DNA of 64,000 bases from Symbiobacterium sp040797425 (lineage in GTDB: Bacteria; Bacillota; Sulfobacillia; Symbiobacteriales; Symbiobacteriaceae), in contig NZ_JBFNEH010000011.1 in the NCBI RefSeq assembly GCF_040797425.1, forward strand, positions 14,195 to 78,194, in the 5' to 3' direction. Of the stretch, positions 16,524 through 25,454 are shown piece by piece; the stretch's first letter is position 1; the number at the start of each line of letters is the position of its first letter. A model generated the notes under the pieces. The model was given only the letters and a program-made list of their open reading frames with translations. It was not told the origin of the DNA and searched no databases. A program made the position numbers and the translations under genes.

Positions 16524-17884
16524 GACACGCCCCGGTTGGGCGGGAGGTACTGCTGAACCTCCTGCTGGTCGCCCTGGTGGGCTCCAGCCTGTTCCTGTCC
16601 GTGAAAATCTGGTATCCCGAGCCGCTCTTCGGCGGCCAGAGCACCACCGAGCCAAGCCTCCAGCTGCAGCCGCCGCCGACCATTCGGGAGATGCCCGAGG
16701 TGTTCCGCCCCACGCGGGTGACCATCCGGGACGGTCAGGGCCACGCCGCTGAACTGCACACAGGTTCCCCCACGTACGCCACGCTCTGGCGGCCGATTCG
16801 GGAGGCCGTGACGGGCCTGTACGTCGGGGGCGGTGCGGTGCTCATCGACGGGCTCCCGGAAGCGGCCGCCACGGGGCCATCGCTGCAGTTGCACCTCCCG
16901 GTGGCGCTCCTGGTGAGCGAGTGGGCCGAGCTCCTGCAGTGGGACGCCCCCTCGCTGCGCAACGGGGCGATCTGGGTGGACCGGCTCATCATCACGCTGG
17001 GCGAGCCGGCCTCCATCTACCTTTCGGGCCCGGCCGGCTTCGACCTCTACCTGGCCGACCTACCCGACGAGCGGTGCGAGACCCTGGCCGGCTACATTCG
17101 GCACATCGACGCCACGCTCTACCGGCCCTACCGCCAGGTGGAGGCGGAGGAACTGGGCGTGACCGTGCTGTCTGACGTGACGGTGCCCGACGTGCAGGTC
17201 ATGCCGGCGGCGCGGGTCCTGGTATCGCTCCCGAACCAGCAGGAGGAGGAGGCGCGCTACTTCCCCGACCTGTCGGTGGTCCGGCAGATCGACGAGCGGG
17301 GCGCCCGCAGCCTGACGGACGGGCAGCGCGTGCTGCGGCTCACGAGCGCCGGCGTGCTCCAGTTCCGCACGGCCGACACGAGCGACGTGACCGAACCGCT
17401 GCAGATGGCGGAGGCGCTCGAGGTGGCCCGGGAATGGGTGGGCTCCCGCGGCGGCTGGCCCCAGGATCTGGTGGTGCGCCGGTACGTCCGGGATCAGGGG
17501 ACGGGCCAGCTGGAGTTCGGAGTGCACACCGGGTGGTCCTACCCCGTGGAGTCCCTGCCGGGAGCCGTGCAGGTGCACGTCTCCGCAGCGGAACGGGTCG
17601 TCTACTTTGAACGTACCCCGACGGTGCAGAACGTGTTTTTCGACGGCGACCCGCTGCCGATCATCACCCCCGAAGCAGCCCTGGCCCATGCCCTGCCCGC
17701 GGCACCGGTGCTGCAGACCGAGCCGGTGAGGGCGATCTACCTCACCTACCTGCTCAAGCCCAGCACCAACACCCCGGGGGAATGGGTGGCCGATCCCACC
17801 TGGGTGATCCAGGCTGCCGACACCCTGGTGTATATCTACGCGGTGGACGGCGAGTACCCGCGGCCGCCTAAAGTTGTGCATTGA
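16520..17884 (+). CDS. walH: WalH (YycH) regulator of the WalK kinase
   Basis: 454 residues with a GTG start overlapping the walK stop. One N-terminal transmembrane helix (~8-28, LLNLLLVALVGSSLFLSVKI) precedes a large extracytoplasmic region. The YDWW-type openings of YycH are replaced by KIWYPEPLF, which fits the family's N-terminal pattern. In Bacillus YycH and YycI form a ternary membrane complex that restrains WalK. Assignment rests on position, topology and length (usual ~450). Confidence 0.88.
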   Translation: MRHAPVGREVLLNLLLVALVGSSLFLSVKIWYPEPLFGGQSTTEPSLQLQPPPTIREMPEVFRPTRVTIRDGQGHAAELHTGSPTYATLWRPIREAVTGLYVGGGAVLIDGLPEAAATGPSLQLHLPVALLVSEWAELLQWDAPSLRNGAIWVDRLIITLGEPASIYLSGPAGFDLYLADLPDERCETLAGYIRHIDATLYRPYRQVEAEELGVTVLSDVTVPDVQVMPAARVLVSLPNQQEEEARYFPDLSVVRQIDERGARSLTDGQRVLRLTSAGVLQFRTADTSDVTEPLQMAEALEVAREWVGSRGGWPQDLVVRRYVRDQGTGQLEFGVHTGWSYPVESLPGAVQVHVSAAERVVYFERTPTVQNVFFDGDPLPIITPEAALAHALPAAPVLQTEPVRAIYLTYLLKPSTNTPGEWVADPTWVIQAADTLVYIYAVDGEYPRPPKVVH

Positions 17885-17937
17885 GGCGAACGGGGGCGTA
17901 ACCTTTTTGGCCGTTCGTTCGTTACGGAGGTGGGGGA

Positions 17938-18795
17938 GTGGACTGGACGAGGGCCCGCGCCATTCTGATCGTGGCTTTCGCTTTGGTCAACCTGGTCCTG
18001 GCCGTCTCCCTGTGGATGCCTAAGGATGACCTGGCTTCTGCCGAGCCCACGGCCCGGTCGCAGCTGGCGCAGCTGCGGTCGCGGCTGGACGAACGGGGGT
18101 TGCTCCTGCCGAGCAGCGTTGTGATACCCGCGACGCCGGAACCCATGAATTTCCTGCGCGTGGAGTTCCGGCCCTACCCCGCAAATGATGGGGCGGCCGG
18201 CGAATCCTCTGGAGGAAGCGCGCCTGCCACGGATCTGCGCTACCGGAACGACGCCGCAACCCGGGAGACGGTATTCCTGCCCGCGTATCCGCAGGACTGG
18301 CCGGCTCCCGATCTCTCGGACCGCGCGGCGCTGCGCACGGCGGCGGAAGGATTCCTGCAGACCCACGGCCTGCTGCCTGACGACGCACAGCTGTCGGGCA
18401 TCTTCAGTCGGCCATCCGGCGCCATGGTGGAGTTCGTGCCGGCGTACGAGGGGTTGCCGGTCTACTCTGGCTACCTGCGCGTCTACTTCAGCGAACGGGG
18501 CATCGAGCGGGTGGTCCGGCACTGGGTGCATCCAGTGGGCTTCAAGGAGGGCCCGCCCAAGGCGGTTCGGCCCGCGGCGGAGGCCCTGCTGCGGCTGGCG
18601 GGCCACCTGGAGCAGGAGAGCGACGAAGTGCTTACGATTGTGGACGTCCATCTCGGGTACTATTCGGGGCCTTCGGTGACGGTCTCTGTAGCTGACGAGG
18701 TCAGCGCCTGGGAAACGGTGCCTGTATGGCGGATCACGCTGGACAACGGGTTGATCTACTACGTGAACGCATTCAACGGCGAGTTGGAGTCCTGA
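17938..18795 (+). CDS. walI: WalI (YycI) regulator of the WalK kinase
   Basis: 285 residues with a GTG start after GGAGGTGGGG. It opens MDWTRARAILIVAFALVNLV, the standard YycI start: Asp-Trp followed by a single membrane helix. The exported part ends with the YycI-like repeat (VPVWRITLDNGLIYYVNAFN). It should act with WalH on WalK. The walJ and htrC genes that follow in Bacillus are absent here and murA comes next. Confidence 0.92.
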   Translation: MDWTRARAILIVAFALVNLVLAVSLWMPKDDLASAEPTARSQLAQLRSRLDERGLLLPSSVVIPATPEPMNFLRVEFRPYPANDGAAGESSGGSAPATDLRYRNDAATRETVFLPAYPQDWPAPDLSDRAALRTAAEGFLQTHGLLPDDAQLSGIFSRPSGAMVEFVPAYEGLPVYSGYLRVYFSERGIERVVRHWVHPVGFKEGPPKAVRPAAEALLRLAGHLEQESDEVLTIVDVHLGYYSGPSVTVSVADEVSAWETVPVWRITLDNGLIYYVNAFNGELES

Positions 18796-18841
18796 TCCTG
18801 GTATTCCAGTACTGCGCCAGACCGGCAAGGAGGAAGGGTTC

Positions 18842-20116
18842 TTGACCACGTTAACGATTCGCGGCGGTCGTCCTCTCAAGGGCACCATTCGAGTGAGCGG
18901 TCGCAAGAACGCGACGCTGCCGCTCATTGCCGCGTCCCTGCTCGCGGAAGGGACCAGCCGGCTCGAGAACGTGCCGCAGATTCACGACGTGCTGGTGTAC
19001 CGGGACCTGCTGATCGGGCTGGGCGCTCGGGTGGACTGGGACCCGGTGCGCGGCGTGCTCACGATCCATACGGACGGCGTGCGGCCCGGCGAGCCGGACT
19101 ACCACCTGGCCTCGTCGATCCGAGCCTCCTATTACTTATTGGGCGTGATGCTGACCCGGTACGGCGAGGCGAGCGTGCCGCTGCCCGGCGGCGACAAGAT
19201 CGGCACGCGACCCGTGGACCAGCATTTTAAAGGGCTGAGGGCTCTGGGTGCGGAGGTCTGGCTGGACCGGGGCATGATCCGGGCCCGGGCCCGGCGGTTG
19301 CGGGGCGCGAGCGTGTACCTCGACGTGGTGAGCGTGGGGGCAACCATTCAGGTGATGCTGGCTGCCTCGCTGGCGGAGGGCACGACGGTGATTCAGAACT
19401 GTGCCCGGGAACCGCACGTGGTCGCGGTGGCCAACTTCATCAACGCCTGCGGCGGCAAGGTCTCTGGCGCGGGCACCGACACGATCCGGGTGCGGGGCGT
19501 GGACCGGCTCACGGGCACGGTGCAGACCGTGATCCCGGACGACATCGAGGCGGGCACCTGGATGATGGCGGCCGTGATGACCGGCGGGGACGTGACGCTG
19601 CAGAACGTGATTCCCACGCACCTCACGCCGATCATGGCGAAGCTCAGGGAGGCGGGAGCCGAGGTCTACGAGATGGGCGACGCCGTGCGGGTGGTCGGCA
19701 CGGGCCGGCCCCGGGCGGTTAACGTGAAGACGCTGCCCTACCCCGGCTTCCCCACCGACGCGCAGAGCCAGATGACGGCCCTGCTGTCGCTGGCGGACGG
19801 GACAAGCTATGTCACCGAAACGCTCTACGAGGATCGGTTCCGCTTTGTGCCCGAACTGGTGCGGATGGGCGCCAACATCCGCGTGGAGGGCCGAACGGCC
19901 ATCGTGAAGGGCGTCGAGCGGCTCTACGGCGCCCCGGTGGAGGCGACGGACATCCGGGCTGGCGCGGCCCTGATCCTGGCCGGCCTGGCCGCCGAGGGCG
20001 AGACGACCATCTATGGCCTGGAGCACGTGCAACGGGGCTACGAGAAGCTGGAGCAGAAGCTGCTGGCCCTCGGGGCGCAGGTACAGCTGGAACGACAGGG
20101 AGTCGCCGTGGGATAG
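18842..20116 (+). CDS. murA: UDP-N-acetylglucosamine 1-carboxyvinyltransferase (MurA), Asp variant
   Basis: 424 residues with a TTG start 13 bases after AAGGAGGAAGG (18828-18837 region). The family hallmarks are present: IRGGRPLKGTIRVSGRKNA, MLAASLAEGTTVIQNCAREP, PDDIEAGTWMMAAVMTGGDV and YPGFPTDAQSQMTALLSLAD. It adds enolpyruvate from PEP to UDP-GlcNAc, the first committed step of peptidoglycan synthesis. In the catalytic loop the usual Cys of GGCxIGxRPVD is Asp: GGDKIGTRPVD, residue D118 (codon 19193-19195). Asp at this site is known in Mycobacterium, Chlamydia and Borrelia enzymes, which are active and naturally insensitive to fosfomycin. It is placed in the wal operon, tying wall synthesis to its regulator. 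Confidence 0.95.
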   Translation: MTTLTIRGGRPLKGTIRVSGRKNATLPLIAASLLAEGTSRLENVPQIHDVLVYRDLLIGLGARVDWDPVRGVLTIHTDGVRPGEPDYHLASSIRASYYLLGVMLTRYGEASVPLPGGDKIGTRPVDQHFKGLRALGAEVWLDRGMIRARARRLRGASVYLDVVSVGATIQVMLAASLAEGTTVIQNCAREPHVVAVANFINACGGKVSGAGTDTIRVRGVDRLTGTVQTVIPDDIEAGTWMMAAVMTGGDVTLQNVIPTHLTPIMAKLREAGAEVYEMGDAVRVVGTGRPRAVNVKTLPYPGFPTDAQSQMTALLSLADGTSYVTETLYEDRFRFVPELVRMGANIRVEGRTAIVKGVERLYGAPVEATDIRAGAALILAGLAAEGETTIYGLEHVQRGYEKLEQKLLALGAQVQLERQGVAVG

Positions 20117-20127
20117 CGAACACTAAG

Positions 20128-20154
20128 GGCGGTGCCATTCGGCACCGCCTTATT
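20128..20154 (+). terminator. Terminator after murA
   Basis: GGCGGTGCC pairs perfectly with GGCACCGCC across ATTC, followed by TTATT. It ends the wal-murA transcript at least partly before rlmH. Confidence 0.85.
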
Positions 20155-20174
20155 GGTTGGCAGGGGGTCTTACC

Positions 20175-20660
20175 GTGCACATTCGCCTGGTGACCGTCGG
20201 CAAGGTGAAGGAGCGCTACCTCCAGGAGGGGATACGGGAGTATCTCAAGCGGCTCGGCCCGTACGCCCGGGTGGAGGTGGTCTCCGTGCCGGACGAGCCG
20301 ATTCCGGAAGGGGCCTCGCCGGCGCAGGAGGAGCAGGTGAAGCGGCGGGAGGGGGAGCGGATCCTGCGCGTCCTGGGCCAGGGCGGCCCGGAGCACGTGG
20401 TGGTGCTGGATGCGCGTGGGAAAAACCTCTCGTCGGAGGAGCTGGCGGCTTTCCTGGCGGAGCGCGCCCTCAGGGGGGACTCGAGCCTGGCCTTCGTGGT
20501 CGGCGGCTCGCTGGGCCTCGATCCCGCAGTGCTTGCCCGGGCGGACACCGTGCTGTCGCTGGGGCGGATGACGTTTCTGCATCAGATGGTGCCGTTGATC
20601 TTGTTGGAGCAGATCTATCGGGGGTTCAAGATAAACCGGGGGGAGAAGTACCATAAGTAG
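20175..20660 (+). CDS. rlmH: 23S rRNA pseudouridine-1915 N3-methyltransferase RlmH
   Basis: 161 residues from the GTG at 20175 after AGGGGG. The SPOUT fold motifs are clear: VTVGKVKERYLQEGIREYLK, VVLDARGKNLSSEELAAFL, FVVGGSLGLDPAVL and the C-terminal knot MTFLHQMVPLILLEQIYRGF ending KYHK. It methylates pseudouridine 1915 in helix 69 of 23S rRNA. rlmH lies at the end of the wal region in Bacillus too. Confidence 0.97.
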   Translation: MHIRLVTVGKVKERYLQEGIREYLKRLGPYARVEVVSVPDEPIPEGASPAQEEQVKRREGERILRVLGQGGPEHVVVLDARGKNLSSEELAAFLAERALRGDSSLAFVVGGSLGLDPAVLARADTVLSLGRMTFLHQMVPLILLEQIYRGFKINRGEKYHK

Positions 20661-20866
20661 TTATCCGACCTCGGAATGACCAGTGACCTGAAAATCACCG
20701 GTCAACGGCCATGCAGAGTCCCTTGACGCTCACGTGGCTCGTTTGGCCACCGCTGCGTGCATTAGCATACTGGTATTTCAACAGTGTTCCCCACCGCTGC
20801 GAAGGTCTTCTAAGCGGCTGGACCAGGCGCACTCGCACCCGAAAAGATTGGGGCCCATGCCTGTGG

Positions 20867-21496
20867 CTAAGCCTCATCCGGCGTCCAGGGCTTGTTAAAA
20901 TACAAATCTAGAGCCTTCTGGATGATCGTTGCTGGGGGATCACCCCTAAGAGAGCAGCCGGCAGAGTCAAAGTCGTCAGCACCCCGGTTAGCGACCAAGG
21001 CATCCTCCAGGATCGTACGGGCCCAGTCATTGCGAAGATAGTTGAAATTGTTCTGTCCGAAAGTCTTCCTTCTGGGCGCACCACTCTTGAGCAGAGGGCA
21101 GTGGCGCTGTATGTCCAAGGGCACCGGGACAGCAAACCGTGCGCTCAGCTCGAAATTGCCAGTGAACCAGCCCACCGATTCAAGGTCAAATTCGCACTCA
21201 GAGAAGAACCCGACTATGTAGTACCTACCATCACGGGGGTTCTTGGATGCTACAAACAGGAACCCCGCACCGTTGTGATCATCTACGTACTCACGAGGAT
21301 TGACATTCAGTGGAACGTAGCCGCCATACTCCACCAACTCCGACCAGTTGAAGAGAAGGGCATCGGCATGATCATCGGGGTGCTCTTCAGTCCATCGAAA
21401 CTGCGACTTGCCTGGCTGAGTTGGGTCAATCGTTGTCCAACCGTTGTCACTCCATAAGACGTTGGCCATCACGTGCCGGAAGGGCGAGGCTTTCAC
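20867..21496 (-). CDS. Uncharacterised AT-richer protein, possible PUA/EVE-like domain
   Basis: 209 residues from the GTG at 21494-21496, chosen because GGAGG lies eight bases upstream of it; a TTG at 21604 is in frame but has no site. Base composition is visibly lower in GC than the neighbours. The sequence holds aromatic-rich blocks (NVLWSDNGWTTIDPTQPGKS, FNWSELVEYGGYVPLN, GAGFLFVASKNPRDGRYYIV, VGFFSECEFD, GWFTGNFELSARFAVPVPL). The pattern of a report-and-bind beta barrel resembles EVE/PUA-type modified-base readers that accompany restriction systems, but this is a visual impression only. No partner gene is seen; it sits between rlmH and a decayed ABC exporter, suggesting horizontal acquisition. 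Confidence 0.6.
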   Translation of the reverse strand: MKASPFRHVMANVLWSDNGWTTIDPTQPGKSQFRWTEEHPDDHADALLFNWSELVEYGGYVPLNVNPREYVDDHNGAGFLFVASKNPRDGRYYIVGFFSECEFDLESVGWFTGNFELSARFAVPVPLDIQRHCPLLKSGAPRRKTFGQNNFNYLRNDWARTILEDALVANRGADDFDSAGCSLRGDPPATIIQKALDLYFNKPWTPDEA

Positions 21497-21613
21497 TGCA
21501 TACGCCTCCTGAACGACTTTTTGCTTCTTGGGTACGATTTGGATAGAGAGCAATCCTGCTGACCGGTCAGGACGCAAATTGGGTCTAACTGCGAAGCCTA
21601 ACAATTGTTGAAC

Positions 21614-21647
21614 CGGGTCGAAGCCACATTTGCGTGGCTTCGACCCG
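21614..21647. terminator. 14-bp perfect inverted repeat
   Basis: CGGGTCGAAGCCAC pairs with GTGGCTTCGACCCG across a six-base centre (ATTTGC). It lies after the 3' end of the minus-strand exporter remnant and could be its terminator, though neither side has a T run. Confidence 0.5.
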
Positions 21648-21694
21648 TTCTCTGGAAGCGAGGGATCACACGCAGGTACAGGTGGTATGGCTTG

Positions 21695-23087
21695 TCAACG
21701 CGACCTGTCTACGTTAACCGTCTGCGCAGACCCTCCGCCCACGGCCGCTCCGGCTGCGCCACCGAACCCCGCCCTGGCCACGCCAGCCTCGTGAGCCTGC
21801 CAGCGGAAGATGCGGTGGTAGACGCCCCGGCGCTCCATGAGCTCCTGGTGGATGCCGGACTCGATATTGCGCCCCTTCTCGAGCACGTAAATCCGATCGC
21901 AGTTGAGCACGGTGGAGAGGCGGTGCGAGATGATCACCGTGGTCTTTCCGGCGCGCACCTGCCGGATGTTCTCCCACACGTGCGCCTCCGTGGCGGAGTC
22001 GAGGTTGCTGGTGGCCTCGTCCAGGATCAGGACCGGTGCGTCCCGGAAGAGGGCCCGGGCGATGCCCAGGCGCTGCGCCTGGCCGCCGGAGAGGTTCGCA
22101 CCCCCGGCGGCCAGCTGACTCTCGTACTTCCGCGACAGGCGCTGGATAGACTCGTCCGCTACGGCGAGGGCGGCGGCCCTGCGCACCTCCTCGAGGGGGG
22201 CCGCCTTGCTCAGCGTGATGCTATCCAGCACCGATCCCTCGAACAGGTACGGTCTCTGAAACACGCTCAGGTGCTTTCGCAGGTGCTCGCGATCCAGTTC
22301 GAGGAGCGAGTGGCCGTCGAACCCCCACGATGGCCACGTGCTCACCAGGCCGGTCGATCACCACCAGGGAGTCCATCAGGAAGACCGCAAGCCGCGGCCC
22401 GTCCTCGGCGAGCGCAAGCAGGAACGTCAGCAGACCGAACACGAAGACGATCTCGCCTGTCGTCATGCCGCCGCCGACCACCTGGACCGCGGCGAGCCAC
22501 AGCACGAGGGCCGTCGTGGCGGAGTTGATCAGCGTGACGGCCGCGGAGGCATACGCCTCGTACTCCTGCAGCCTGCGCCCGGTCAGGGAGGATTGCTCCA
22601 CCTGCTCCAGGATCGACTGGCCGAGGGTTTCCTCTGCCTGGAAGACCTTCGCGGGCTTGATCGAGTCGATCGCATCCAGGAAGTAGTGGGACAGCATGCC
22701 CAGTTCGTCGCGATGGCGGGTGGCCATCCGGCGCACCGTCGGGGCAAACAGGGCGATCGTGGCGCCGGTGACCGCCAGGGAGAGCAGCACGAGCACGCCC
22801 ACCCGCCGGGAGTGCGCCATCAGCAGAACGAAGGCCACGACCAGTGCGGTCGCGTTGCCGGCCACCAGGATGATTCCCTGCCCCAGTGCGCGCTGCAGGT
22901 CCTGCGTGTCGGTCAGGCGGTTGGCCAGCGCTCCCTGGCAGCGCGCCTCAACCGTATGGGCGGCGAGTCCCAGCAGGTGGAGCACGTATTCCCGCGCGTA
23001 GGCGACCTGGAGCCGGCTGCCCACGAGGGCCTCGGCCTTGGTCCGGATGATCTGCAGGACGGCTCTGAGCACCTGCACCGCGCTCAC
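21695..23087 (-). pseudogene. Decayed ABC exporter (peptidase-domain or bacteriocin type)
   Basis: Read on the minus strand, 23087 to about 22325 encodes part of an exporter membrane domain (LQVAYAREYVLHLLGL, GALANRLTDTQDLQRALGQG, then several hydrophobic segments). It jumps from LMDSLVVIDR directly to PGEHVAIVG, losing about 50 residues of the linker and first ATPase strands. At ~22320 the frame changes and GFDGHSLLELDREHLRKHL follows, so Walker A and ~30 residues are gone. The rest (VFQRPYLFEGSV, NLSGGQAQRLGIARALF, VLILDEATSNLDSA, IISHRLSTV) is intact to 21695. The N-terminal membrane helices and any peptidase domain are also missing. The TM-domain wording resembles C39-peptidase bacteriocin exporters. 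It cannot encode a working transporter. Confidence 0.85.
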
Positions 23088-23527
23088 CCCCCTGTTCGTT
23101 TATCCTACAGCGAAAGTCTGAGTAATGCAGACATACGGAATACTTGTTTAAAACAGCAAGTCTTATCTCGTCCCCGCCCCGTGGGCCAGCCCGGAACCCG
23201 AGTCCTGTGCCGGGAGACGGACTGCCAATAGCAAGACCGGCTCCGTACCTCCAGGTAGGTATGCAGCCGGTCGCATCGGCCCGCCCCTTCAGGGGCGCGG
23301 TTCTGTTGTTGAAATCGCTTGACATAAATCGTCGCCTGTGGTTTTCATCCGAAGTAGGGCAGGCACAGCGTACGGAGGGAACCTGCGGCGCCGACCCGAA
23401 CCGGGCAACCCCCGTCCGCCCGGCTGGCGCCGGGGCTGCCTGCTCGGTTGCGACCACCGAGGTTCACCGCTTCAACCCGCCCGGGCTCTTATGGCGAGTG
23501 CACGCGGCCAGAAAGGAGGCGGTCAGG
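23088..23527. other. 440-base non-coding stretch before the phosphatase gene
   Basis: No credible gene is seen. It holds a perfect TTGACA (23319-23324) with TTTTCA 17 bases on, and a GC-rich foldable element at 23359-23443 described separately. The TTG-started phosphatase gene begins at 23528. Confidence 0.6.
23359..23443 (+). promoter_or_regulatory. Possible structured leader RNA
   Basis: GCAGGCA-c-AGC (23359-23369) can pair with GCTGCCTGC (23435-23443), enclosing a nested hairpin of GGCGCC and CCGGG/CCCGG arms. It follows a TTGACA and precedes the phosphatase gene by ~85 bases. The segment GGAGGGA ... CCGGGCAACC recalls SAM-riboswitch wording, but the remaining SAM-I core does not match. 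It may be only GC-rich chance pairing. Confidence 0.25.
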
Positions 23528-24157
23528 TTGGCGCAGCGCAGACTTGTGGTTTCTGACATTCACGGCGAGAGCCAGCGGCTTGCGAAGGTGCTGGCGCTGG
23601 CCCACTACGATCCGGCGGCTGACCGTCTCTTCCTGCTGGGAGATTACATCGACCGGGGCCCCGATTCCAGAGGAACCCTGGAAATCGTGGAAGAGCTGGT
23701 CAGCAGGGGAGCCGTTGCCTTGCTCGGCAACCACGACCTGATGATGGTGAGCACCTATCACAACGCGGGTAACCTCCCGCTGTGGCTCTACAACGGCGGC
23801 TACACCACCCTGGCGGAGTTCGGCGGCGTGATCCCCGCACGATGGGTGCGCTTCCTGGAGGGGCTGCCCACCCATCACGAGGAACCGGACTGCATCATGG
23901 TCCATGCGGGACTGGTTCCGGGTGTGCCGCTAGATGAGCAGTCGGATCAGGACAAGGTATGGATTCGGGAGCCGTTCCTGAGCCAGTACCGCGGAAAGCT
24001 GGTCTACTTCGGCCACACTCCCACGTGTCTGCTGCACGGCGAGGAACGCTGGGAACCCTGGTACGGCGAGGACAAGGTGGGCATTGATACGGGAGCCGTT
24101 TACGGCGGAGTACTGACTTTGCTGGACATTGATTCCGGGCAGATGTGGACTGCTTGA
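23528..24157 (+). CDS. PP2A-like metallophosphoesterase (ApaH/PrpE type)
   Basis: 209 residues from the TTG at 23528, chosen because AAAGGAGG lies eight bases upstream. Metal-binding motifs are in order: VVSDIHGE, LLGDYIDRGPDSRGTLE, ALLGNHDLMM, later MVHAGLVPG and YFGHTP, then GIDTGAVYGGVLT. This is the two-metal calcineurin-like fold of bacterial Ser/Thr phosphatases and symmetrical dinucleoside tetraphosphatases. The exact substrate cannot be read. Neighbours on both sides are pseudogenes, so context gives no help. Confidence 0.9.
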   Translation: MAQRRLVVSDIHGESQRLAKVLALAHYDPAADRLFLLGDYIDRGPDSRGTLEIVEELVSRGAVALLGNHDLMMVSTYHNAGNLPLWLYNGGYTTLAEFGGVIPARWVRFLEGLPTHHEEPDCIMVHAGLVPGVPLDEQSDQDKVWIREPFLSQYRGKLVYFGHTPTCLLHGEERWEPWYGEDKVGIDTGAVYGGVLTLLDIDSGQMWTA

Positions 24158-24258
24158 TGGCGTGCCGCCAGTAGGCAGGCGACAGCGCCATAGCCGTGGC
24201 CGAGGGTCCGGGTGCGGCGAGACCGGCCGCGGGAAGGGCGAGAGGAGGGCGAACCGGA

Positions 24259-25291
24259 ATGAGTGACGCCAGGAAGGACCACTGTGCAACGTACGCCGCC
24301 CGCCAGTGGCTGGGGAGGGACCGACGGGCGTCCGGCGTGGTGGAACTGGCCCGCCACCTGGTGGGGATTCAGAGCCAGATTCCCACCACACCTGCGCTTG
24401 CAGCCAGAGCGCGGCTGCCCAGCGCTGGCCCGGACGACATGCGGCGGGAGCTGGAGCAGGCGCGGCGGCTCGTGCGGACGTGGACAGTGCGGGGCACCCT
24501 GCACGTCGTCCCGACTGACGATCTGCCGCTGTTCTGGCGGGCACTCCGGCCCGAATGGGAGACGCGGTGGAGCAAGTATCTGGACAACCACGTCTCGCGG
24601 GAGCAACGGGAACAGGCCGCGGCGGCCGCCCTGCAGGTCCTCGCCGGTGGGCCGGCCACCCGGACCGAAATCCTGGCCGGCGCGCAGGAGATTCTCGGCT
24701 GCCGGGAGGAGTGGCTGGCGTATCTCTTCTCCTCGTGGGGCGGCGTGCTGAAAGACCTGGCCTACGCCGGTCTGGTCGTCTATGGCCCCGAAAGGGAGGG
24801 GGAAGCCTGCTTCGTGCGGGTGGAAGACTGGCTGGACCTGCCTGCCGTGGACATGGACCCCGACGACGCCCTGGCCGTCCTCCTGGACCGGTACCTGAAG
24901 GCCTACAGCCCCGCCCGGCTGCAGGACTTCGTCCACTGGAGCGGCGTGACCGCGGGGCGGGCCCGGGAGGCCCTCGCCCGCCTGCAGGGGAGGGTGGCCG
25001 TGCGGGACGGATGGCTGGTCACGGAAGGAGAAGTTCTACCTGGACGAGGCCCATTACAAGGCGGTCTTCCGCGCCGCCGCTGACGTTGCCGCGGTGATCC
25101 TGAACGATGGCCGTGTGATCGGGACCTGGAAGGCCGAGGGGCACCGGGTCACGCCGGAGCTGTTCGCTCCCGTTGCCGCCTCTGTTGCCGCCGCACTCGA
25201 CCAGGAGGTGCAGGCGCTCTCGGCGTGGCTCAGGCACGCGCGGAGAACGAGTTCGGTGGCACGAAAGACGGTGCCGCCGAACCCCGTGTAG
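24259..25291 (+). pseudogene. Frameshifted winged-helix protein (AlkZ-like, HTH_42)
   Basis: From the ATG at 24259 (GGAGGGCG upstream) the frame gives ~275 residues of a winged-helix DNA-binding protein: LVGIQSQIPTTPALAARARL, RLVRTWTVRGTLHVVPTDDL, LLDRYLKAYSPARLQDFVHW. At about 25026, just after RDGWLVTEG, the frame shifts by one and the family's C-terminal part continues as EKFYLDEAHYKAVFRAAADV and then VILNDGRVIGTWKAEG to 25291. The usual PPFDxYLLxHRDR segment between them is missing, so a short deletion, not just a single base change, is likely. The family includes AlkZ, which unhooks DNA cross-links. It probably makes no functional full-length protein. Confidence 0.8.
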
Positions 25292-25363
25292 ACTCGCCCC
25301 TTACGATTTCACACCGAAAGGGCTATTGTGCCACCGAGCGATTCGCAATACCCTGTAGCTACC

Positions 25364-25454
25364 GCAAGAGGGAGTAGCTATTCAGGGCGGTATCAACAGG
25401 CTGACCTCAGGGTCTGGTGCCGCCAGCCAGCGATTGGCCAGGCGAGACTCTTGC
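25364..25454 (+). promoter_or_regulatory. yybP-ykoY-type manganese riboswitch
   Basis: The P1 helix GCAAGAG (25364-25370) pairs with CTCTTGC (25448-25454). Directly inside are GGGAGTAGC, then ATCAACA, and on the 3' side GGCGAGACTC, matching the conserved GGGGAGUAG and GGCAAGACC loops that dock to form the Mn2+ site in this class. It precedes a GDT1/UPF0016 transporter gene, a common member of the regulon. The 3' P1 strand is shared with the terminator, so Mn2+ binding should favour readthrough. Confidence 0.88.

Noticed and set aside
20695..20877. A 60-codon minus-strand frame next to rlmH.
   Set aside because: No ribosome site, no similarity recognised and no supporting signals; the region is probably non-coding or a relic.
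22338..23231. A 297-codon plus-strand frame across the exporter remnant.
   Set aside because: It is the shadow of the decayed minus-strand transporter.
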